From Helichrysum umbraculigerum (Eukaryota; Streptophyta; Magnoliopsida; Asterales; Asteraceae): a DNA stretch of 64,000 nucleotides. The notes beneath the pieces were generated by a model. It ran no database searches. It was not told the DNA's origin and saw only the letters and a list, made by a program, of their open reading frames with translations. The position numbers were made by a program, and so were the translations under genes. Shown here piece by piece: positions 56,979 to 64,000 of this stretch; position 1 is the stretch's first letter, and each line of letters begins with the position of its first letter. The stretch is taken from NCBI GenBank assembly GCA_949592205.1, contig CATIUR010000003.1, positions 154,260,759 through 154,324,758 on the forward strand, given 5' to 3'.

Positions 56979-58169
56979 ATGGAGATTTCAAATTTCAGAG
57001 GGTTCTCAGAAATGATAGGAATGGAAGACCATTCTTTCAATTTCCAATGTCCAGTCAACTCATTTGATGATCAACTCGGGTCGATCGCTGATACGTTTGG
57101 AGATATCAGGAATCATAATCATATTAATGGTCATGCTAATGCTGATGTAGGTGTGTTTGACTATTACAAACCTGTTATGGAACTATCTCCAAGACCAACT
57201 AAACAGATGAAAACTAGTAGTTGGAATTCATCCATAACTAGTGATCACTCCATGATGAATCAGAACCAGAACCAGAATCAAATCCTTGTGACGCCTAAAG
57301 AAGAAATGACGGTTTCTTCGAAGATCAACAAGGGGTTGTTCACTAATCCTCATCTCCAATTTGACCATCAAGTCAATTCTGGATTTAATAAAGGTTATCA
57401 TGGTGGTGTTGATGTTGCTAAAAATAGCACAAAAGTTGCACCAGCTCAAGATCACATCTTAGCTGAGAGAAAAAGGAGAGAAAAACTTAGCCAGAGGTTC
57501 ATTGCTCTCTCTGCTTTAGTCCCTGGCCTTAAAAAGGTAGTCAATAATTCTCCAAAAAAGATTCATAAGTATTTTTTTACTATCTAGTATACATTTTATC
57601 ATATAACTTGTGTATACTATTAACAGATGGATAAGGCTTCTGTTCTTGGAGATGCAATAAAGCACATGAAAACGCTTCAAGAGAAAGTGAAGACACTTGA
57701 GGATCAGATGAAGAAAAGACCAAACACAGAATCAGTGGTTTTTGTTAAGAGATATGAGTTGTTAACTAATTCTAGCGAAAGTTCTTCATCGGATGATGCG
57801 CCTGTTCATGACCAGCTTCCTGAAATTGAGGCAAGGTTTTTCGGTAACGATGTTCTGATAAGAATTCATTGTGAGAAAAAGGCAGGTGCTTTCGAAAAGA
57901 TTCTTAGTGAAATAGAAAAGCTTCATTTATCTGTTATTAGTAGCACTGCCTTGACATTTGCCGAATGTGCACTCGATATAACGGTGATTGCTAAGGTACC
58001 AAAGTTTAATTTTTTATGAGAAATTATTCATTTCGATAGCTGAGAATTGTGATTTCCTTCAACATATTTAAGACCCATAAAATTCTTGTTGCAGATTGAT
58101 AAAGAATTTGCCATGACAATGAAAGACCTCGTGAAGAATCTTCGTTTCGCTCTCAAGCAATTTGTGTGA
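56979..58169 (+). CDS. bHLH transcription factor, subgroup IVa (bHLH18/19/20/25-like)
   Basis: A nuclear DNA-binding regulator. Three exons: 56979-57536, 57627-57995, 58095-58169; 333 aa. The N-terminal 150 residues are Asn/Gln-rich without a known domain. The basic region HILAERKRREKLSQRF has the His-Glu-Arg residues that read E-box/G-box DNA. Helix-loop-helix: FIALSALVPGLKK, then MDKASVLGDAIKHMKTLQEKV, with the first intron exactly at the loop position usual for this subgroup. The C-terminal 90 residues (EARFFGNDVLIRIHCEKKAGAF...) form the ACT-like dimerisation fold. Known relatives control ER bodies (NAI1) and triterpene, iridoid or jasmonate responses; which applies here cannot be told from sequence. 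The start is the first true ATG after an in-frame upstream region without Met. Confidence 0.93.
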
Positions 58170-60089
58170 TGATTGATGCTAATTTTCTTTACTTCGTGGG
58201 CTCGATATTCACTTATAACCGTGCCTGCAAAACAAAAACGTCTTGCTTCTCTATACTTTTTGTATTTTACTTCAAACATATGGTGACCATGGGCCTGGGA
58301 TTGTCCATCACTTTAGAACCATTTTCATGCCTTAAAACCTTGTTTTGCTATGGGGTTCATTTTGCAGGAGGGTTTTTTTAAAACTTTTTTCATGGTTAAC
58401 TTGTTGACCATGATAACCATCCTCTTGTTGTAAACTATAACCTCATGGCTATAAATTGATAGGCATTTTTTTCTACAACTTTTTACCCTTTTACTTGAAC
58501 TTGAGAGGGTTTTTAGATGGTTCTTTTTGATGGATGAAAAAACAGGGCTATGAATCAGTCAAGTGTTTGGTGATGAGTGCTTAAAGGTCTTCTTTCCTGT
58601 ATTCTGTTTGTAAATTCTTGGTTCATAGTAATGCAATAATTCTTGTAATTTTCATGTAATGACTGATAGATGTCTTCTCCCATAAATCGTAACCTTAATT
58701 ATAAGTTCATATCATGTAAATTTGCTAGAAACGGAGGCAATAGTTTGAACCCATTTGGTTGATTCGGGTCGTATTTATAACCAACATATCAAGCTCAAAA
58801 CCTTGGCTAAAAATTAAAAAGTATAGACAGAAAATGTTTGAAGTTCAACCCAACATAAATTCATATTAAGACGGCCTAATTTCATTTTTAACCTCTATCA
58901 TTAAAATTGATTAAAGAATCAAGATCTATATTTACAATTCTTGATTCATGTAACGTACTACATTATGAACTTATGTTCACGTTCAAATATACTTTTCGCT
59001 CAGGGAAATCATCTCTGTTGTTGATCGCAATTTTTTTTTCCCCCTATACTTTAAGAAAAAGCAACACTCCTTAACTCTACAAGTCTTTTTCTTCTTCTAC
59101 TGTCCTTTTTTCATCATTTGTGGCAAGATGTTTCGAATTCGCATATAATTCTAACGAGTAATACTATATATGTTTAATTACATCGACATATAAATAGATC
59201 TGAATTTTTTATCGATTTAATTTTTTCTTCTTAATTTTCAACTATCATTTTGTCACGTTAACAAATAAAATCTTTAGATCTAGTTTTAGATTTATCAATT
59301 TAGGTTTACATATCATTTTTCAATTCTAAATCAATCGGAGCAATTTATGTACGTATTTTCATGAACCCATGGGGAAACTTTGACTGCACCTAGTAGTTGA
59401 CCTATTTAGACCAGCAGAAGACTCGCACAATGCAGTGTAAAACAAAATCTGTAAGTAATAGTGGATCGAGATATCATTATATTGTTCTAATTATTTTCCG
59501 GTAGATTAGCCATGACGATAAACTTTAACGCATTCAAAACGCTGGACAAATAGGTTTTTGTGATGAACAAAGTAAGGTAATTGCTAGATCTAATGAAATT
59601 ATAATAATAACATGGTTTCTAAAAATATGAATATCTAGTTGTTTAGTTTTAAAGTTATTCTTAAAAATCTTACAATGGATATAAAAGATGTTTTATATGT
59701 AGTATGTATGATGAAGAATATTCTCTTTTATTTGATTAAAAATAAAACAAGGTTTGGGATTAGAGGGGTTAGGCATGTTGAAGTGGGTAAGAAGGGAAAC
59801 TGAGAAGATGGGATAAAAAAGGTGCATAATGTTTTATTTTAAATTATTAATATTAATTAATTTATAATTATAGTTTGGAGTTGTTATAATATGATGTTGA
59901 TCAATAATAGTTGTATTCACGTCAGCTAATACGATTATAAATAAAAATCCTTATATAATATGCACTATATTAGTAATGATTAAAGTTTATATAATATGTA
60001 CATGACGATAACTTGATATTTTTTTAATAAATGATGTGCAATTTTATAATAATTATTCCAATCTTCTACATATTTCTATATATAAATTA
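58170..60089. other. 3' UTR of the bHLH gene and intergenic DNA
   Basis: The first few hundred bases are probably 3' UTR (AATAATTCTTG near 58636). The rest is AT-rich with no supported gene or repeat boundary. Confidence 0.5.
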
Positions 60090-60938
60090 GGGTAGGGTTC
60101 AAATGAGAATAGAAATTTGTGTAAGAATAAGGGAACCAGATATCAAGCCATGTGTACAAAGAGAATGTTCCACATGTACAAAACCCATTTACCCCCAACA
60201 TCAATTATCTCACAAACGACAAATCGAAAAATTATGAAAATTGCACCATTAAATTCGTCGTTTTCTCCTCTTCGATTTGCCGTCCCTCAAGACATACTTT
60301 CGAAAAGTTTTTTTTTTTTTTTTCATTTTTTTGATGGGTTTCACATTTACTAACACATGTGTTAAAGTGTTGCGTTTAGGGTTTAGGGTTTGTGGTTTAG
60401 GGGTTAGGGTTTAGGGTTTAGGGTTTGAGGTTTGGGGTTTCTCCCCGAAACCCCAAACCTCAAACCCTAAACCCTAAACACTAACCCCTAAACCACAAAC
60501 CCTAAACCCTAAACGCTTTACAAAACGTTAAACCCTAAACCTTGAACCCCTTCTAAACCCTAAACCCTTATAAACCCTAAACCATAAACCCTACTAAACC
60601 CTAAACCTAACCCTAAACCCTAACCTTAATCACAAATTAAATGTACAACTAATCACTAACACATGTGTTACTAATTTGTGAAACCCACCAAAAAATGAGA
60701 AAAAAAAAGTTGTCAAAAGTATGCCTTGAGGGACGGCAAATTGAAGAGGAGAAAACGCTGAATTTTATGGTGCAATTTTCATGATTTTTCGACTTACCGT
60801 TTGTGAGATATTTAATTTTTAAAAATGTGGAGGAGAGAGAATAAAGTGTGGAGGAGAGAGAATAAAGTGACACATGGCAGAAATCTGTTGGTTCCCTCAT
60901 TCTCACTCAAAATTGGTGTACTCATTTGAACCTTACTC
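60090..60938. mobile_element. Long foldback (Mutator-type) element with a telomere-like core
   Basis: Ends GGGTAGGGTTCAAATGAG and CTCATTTGAACCTTACTC, flanked by ATATAAATTA at 60080-60089 and 60939-60948 (9-10 bp duplication). The two halves are inverted copies over most of their length (for example CACAAACGACAAATCGAAAAAT left and ATTTTTCGACTTACCGTTTGTG right). The centre carries telomere-like repeats. No transposase. Confidence 0.88.
60372..60625. repeat. Interstitial telomere-like repeats, partly as a 70-bp hairpin
   Basis: 60372-60441 (TTTAGGG and degenerate units) is inverted at 60447-60516 with only one mismatch I could find and a 5-nt loop. CCCTAAA units continue to about 60625. Confidence 0.93.
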
Positions 60939-60948
60939 ATATAAATTA

Positions 60949-62690
60949 TGTATCACTTGAACTATTTAAATAAACCAAACATAATAATCAAAATACAAAT
61001 GTGTTTTTTCCTAACATACAATTAAATTAAACAACTAAAATGGTTTGGTTTGGTACTTGGATGGTTCAATAACTTGATTGAACTTTATGCATTTTCTCAT
61101 TAATAAGAACTTTGATAAATCCAATTAAATTAAATCCATCTTAGTATCTTTTTATCTGAGTAATCCCAAACATATATGATCGGATAAACGAAACATTTAT
61201 CTGGGTTTTCTCACGAGCTTGGTGACACTAGACTTTGAAGAAACATGCAAATAGTTTTAGCTAGGTTCATGAGGATGGATGGACGAACGAGACATTTATT
61301 TGTCTTAACTCGTCTACATAGGTCAACGGACATGAATATTACATTTTGGCTAAGTTATGATTTTGAAGATTTTTTCGCGTAACACCTAGGTAAAAGTAAT
61401 TATTTTTCTTACAGTCTTGAGAAACATCTTATTCTTCAAACACTACTAAATTCGAAAGAGAAAGACAAATTGATAATGTATTTTATATAGATCTTCATAG
61501 ATCTTTATACAAGAGTATCTATTAATTAAAACTTGGGAATCCCGGCTAATCCTCTTGGGTCAATGGTTTAAGGAGATTCCAATTCATTAGGTGTGTCTAA
61601 ATATATTTGTTATCAATTAAAAATTTAATTTTTTTTATGAAGGTGGAAATATTATACTGAGTTTCATACTGGACCTAATCCAACTAACGTATAATTATTG
61701 GTGGGTTGTAATTGGATTACACAATTTGGTATACATAAATTTGTTTTCAAAAAACTTAAGAAAATGATTGTTGGATTATAAAATGTCATCTTCACAATTT
61801 TGCCAGAACTTATTGACTTGAAAATTAGGACGTGAACGATTGGCGACTTGCTTTAAAATATATGAGTATCAGGTTTTCTTTTTCCAAATACAAACTTATA
61901 ATACGTCCGGACTTAAATAAGGAATCGTTGGTATAATTAACATAGTTGTTAAAATACGAGTCACGAGTCGAGTCAAAAACTCGAAAAATGAAGCAACTCG
62001 TAACTCGACTTTTAAATGACTTTGATTTTTTACGAGTCGTTTGTTGACTCATTCGAGTCGTCTGTGACTCTTACAAGCTAAAAAAAAATAAGACAAATTT
62101 TATTTGTAACTTAAATAGCGACTCTCACCCTATTTTACTTCTATTAAAAACAAAAGTCTTAAACGATATAATATACATACATGTATATATTTATTCTAGA
62201 ATAGTGAATTTTACGAGTCGAGTTACGATTCGCAAGTTAACAATTGATCGAGTCACGAGTTAACCAAGTATGAGACTCCAAATCCGGCTATGTAAGATAT
62301 GAGATATCAAAATCATTCTACTTTTGATTGTTATCAAATTAAAGAGGGTAAGATAAATTTTTGGCCAAATTGAGAGTGAAATATTCTAGTTTTTACAAAT
62401 TTTAAGGTAAACAAATAGTTCGGTTTCAAAATAATAATAATAAATAAAAGTATAAAAACTAATCTTCTATTTGAAATTTTCACTTCTTCTAACGAGCAAT
62501 TTAGATTCTCGCTACCAATTAAAAATCGAGATTCTGATAAAATATCTTGAAAAATATACAAATTGAGTATATGTTTAGACCAAAAATATTTAATTTCCAA
62601 ACCTAGAGCGTCATTCCCGCGTTAAATACCGAAGATGTCATGGTCGTTAGTCGTTAAACAGTGCAGGCCCAGTTTAAATTTACAACTTAC
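60949..62690. other. Intergenic DNA upstream of the TIN1-like gene
   Basis: AT-rich and without genes. At 61950-62280 the words ACGAGTCG / CGAGTCACGAGT recur about ten times in both orientations, bounded by CATAG-like ends, possibly a decayed DNA element; its ends were not resolved. Confidence 0.5.
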
Positions 62691-62696
62691 AAACGA

Positions 62697-62753
62697 CGTG
62701 GACCAATTACATCTGATCACCGTAATGTACTCTCCACCATTGGTTCCACGTCA
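62697..62753 (+). promoter_or_regulatory. ER-stress type elements upstream of the TIN1-like gene
   Basis: 62697-62707 CGTGGACCAAT is the exact reverse complement of ERSE-II (ATTGG-N-CCACG). 62739-62750 is ATTGG-TT-CCACG (one extra spacer base), and 62746-62753 CCACGTCA is the reverse of the unfolded-protein-response element TGACGTGG. They lie 200-260 bp before the start codon. These motifs are bound by bZIP28/bZIP60-type factors in Arabidopsis (known). Confidence 0.7.
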
Positions 62754-62955
62754 TTATCTTCTCCAGAACAATTCTATTAATTCCCACTTTTAACAATTTT
62801 GCCTTCAACCTTGAACAAGAAAAGATAAATTTTTTGAACGAAGTAAAAAAGACCAACAAAAGTATATAGATTAAATATACAAATTTGATCACCTGTTGAA
62901 ATCCCCAGATTCTTGAATCACATCACACCTTTCAATTGACAGATTTACATTTAAA

Positions 62956-63887
62956 ATGGCTGTTAAGATTTTAAATATCGTTGGTTACGTGTTGATTTTT
63001 ACATTAATCGTGCAATGTAATGGTTCAGTGGCTGTGATCTCGACAACAACAGACGTTAATCATTATCCTAAAGCCTTACATGTAAGTAACATTCTCTCAA
63101 AATGTTGTAAAAAATTTGTTTCCATTTGGAATTTATTTTGGGTTCATGATCTAATATTGTGATGATTAGATTTTAAAACCAAATTTCCATATCCCTGCGA
63201 CATAATCGCAAAGTAGACCCTCGAAATTTAATTATATGTGAAAAATGTTATACTGTTCATATGATCATAAAATGTGCATTAAATAGCGAAAAGCCGAAAA
63301 TTGTTACAAGTTCAAACTAAGGTCTGTAGAAAATGGTGGTGGTTGTATAAAATTGCTTAATCATCCTTTGATGATTAGTAGTGAATGTAATTATATACCA
63401 TATAAAATGTTTATTCTAATTACCTCAAAATTGTATGAGTATGATGTTTTATAGTATATGTGAGCTTTCTTGGGTAAAAAAGAAAGGATTGTTGAATTAA
63501 CATAGATGGACCTTTGTATTTCAGGATTTGGAAGAAGCTATAGTTAGGGGATTAGGGTTTCAATCGGATGATCTTAAAATATCTGGGTTCAATGTAAAGG
63601 ATGCTTTAGTGGGTCGATCCGTTGCTTATGAGTTTGATTTGGAAATTGACACTAATGTGCTTCCATTGAAACTATTAGATGATGTGAACAAATGGAAACA
63701 TATGGATTTACCCATTCTTGAAGTGCAAGATGATCATGCAACAAATAACAGCAATGAGAAGGGATTGGTAGCAAAGAAGACCAAAAAGAAGGGTTCACAA
63801 CGGTCACCTGTTTTGGATCGGTTTCAGCTTGCTGGTCCAATGGAGCTATGGGTACAAGATGCCAAAGACTTGAAACATTCATCACCT
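62956..63887 (+). CDS. TIN1: TIN1-like (TUNICAMYCIN INDUCED 1) secretory protein, 5' part
   Basis: Two exons seen, 62956-63081 and 63525-63887; the gene runs off the right edge. The N-terminus MAVKILNIVGYVLIFTLIVQ followed by a small-residue site is a signal peptide for the ER. The mature part has EEAIVRGLGFQSDDLKISGF, DALVGRSVAYEFDLEID, LPLKLLDDVNKW and FQLAGPMELWVQDAKDL. I recognise this as the plant-specific TIN1 family from memory, not by search. Arabidopsis TIN1 is ER-stress induced and affects pollen surface. The upstream ERSE-II/UPRE motifs agree. A TATA-like TATATAGA lies at about 62863. No breaks in the part seen. Confidence 0.75.
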
Positions 63888-64000
63888 GTAAGTTCATCTA
63901 TTACATATCACCCAATGTTACGTTCTCATGTATGCACAAACTCTGTAAGTTTCTATTGTTAATTAAACATTCATTTATTCCCATTGTATGACCTCTTAAA

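Noticed and set aside
60117..60353. 78- and 85-residue frames in the arms of the foldback element (also 60649-60906)
   Set aside because: They are mirror copies of each other on opposite strands, produced by the inverted arms.
61940..62280. DNA element bounded by CATAG...CTATG with repeated ACGAGTCG
   Set aside because: No matching target duplication and the inverted ends are too short; only the repeated word is certain.

Overview
This window is nuclear DNA from a eudicot plant. Its genes are split by many short GT-AG introns, there is no operon structure, and more than half of it is transposable elements. The retroelement Gag proteins, the LTR ends (TGTCACACCCC / TGTAACACC) and the gene content look to me most like the daisy family (Asteraceae). 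That is a judgement from memory, not a search result.

Layout. 1-6324 (+): a tandem pair of spinster-like (SPNS) major-facilitator transporter genes. The first enters from the left edge with only its last four exons. The second is complete, with 15 exons and 509 codons. 6663-9228 (-): a complete plastid soluble inorganic pyrophosphatase (PPA6-like, 6 exons, 291 codons). 9229-11674: intergenic DNA with a dispersed repeat and a PIF/Harbinger-type MITE. 11675-47939: a 36-kb nest of elements with no host gene. A Mutator-type element (9-bp TSD) contains a solo LTR (family A), which contains LTR element B, which contains LTR element C. About 120 bp to the right lies LTR element D, which contains LTR element E. 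Every insertion still has its target-site duplication, so the order of events can be read directly. 48449-49346 (+): a metallothionein-like gene with a damaged or skipped linker exon. 49769-52398 (-): a complete L-galactose dehydrogenase gene (ascorbate synthesis, 5 exons, 322 codons) with a truncated LINE in intron 1. 52.6-56.4 kb: small DNA elements (Helitron, hAT, Stowaway, a foldback) and a SINE-like fragment. 56979-58169 (+): a subgroup IVa bHLH transcription factor (333 codons). 60090-60938: a foldback element with telomere-like repeats in its centre. 62956 to the right edge (+): the first two exons of a TIN1-like (TUNICAMYCIN INDUCED 1) secretory protein gene, with ER-stress-type promoter motifs.

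The host genes do not form a pathway. The spinster + bHLH-IVa + TIN1 set does resemble, from memory, two Arabidopsis neighbourhoods (At2g22730-22770 and At5g64500-64510), which suggests an old syntenic block stretched by transposons. In the nest, B, D and E carry only gag. C is the only element with pol, and its pol has an in-frame stop. B, D and E must therefore have been moved by proteins supplied from elsewhere.

Most unusual signals: (i) element B's leader, trailer and LTR are filled with dozens of small perfect hairpins whose stems differ in sequence but whose loops are 3-5 nt; (ii) three element families each carry an array of a different short CpG-rich palindromic word; (iii) a chromovirus-like element has an extra unrecognised ORF before gag and LTRs ending in TA rather than CA; (iv) a near-perfect 70-bp hairpin of telomere-like repeats. 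Coordinates of exons, LTRs and TSDs were worked out by eye and may be off by a base.
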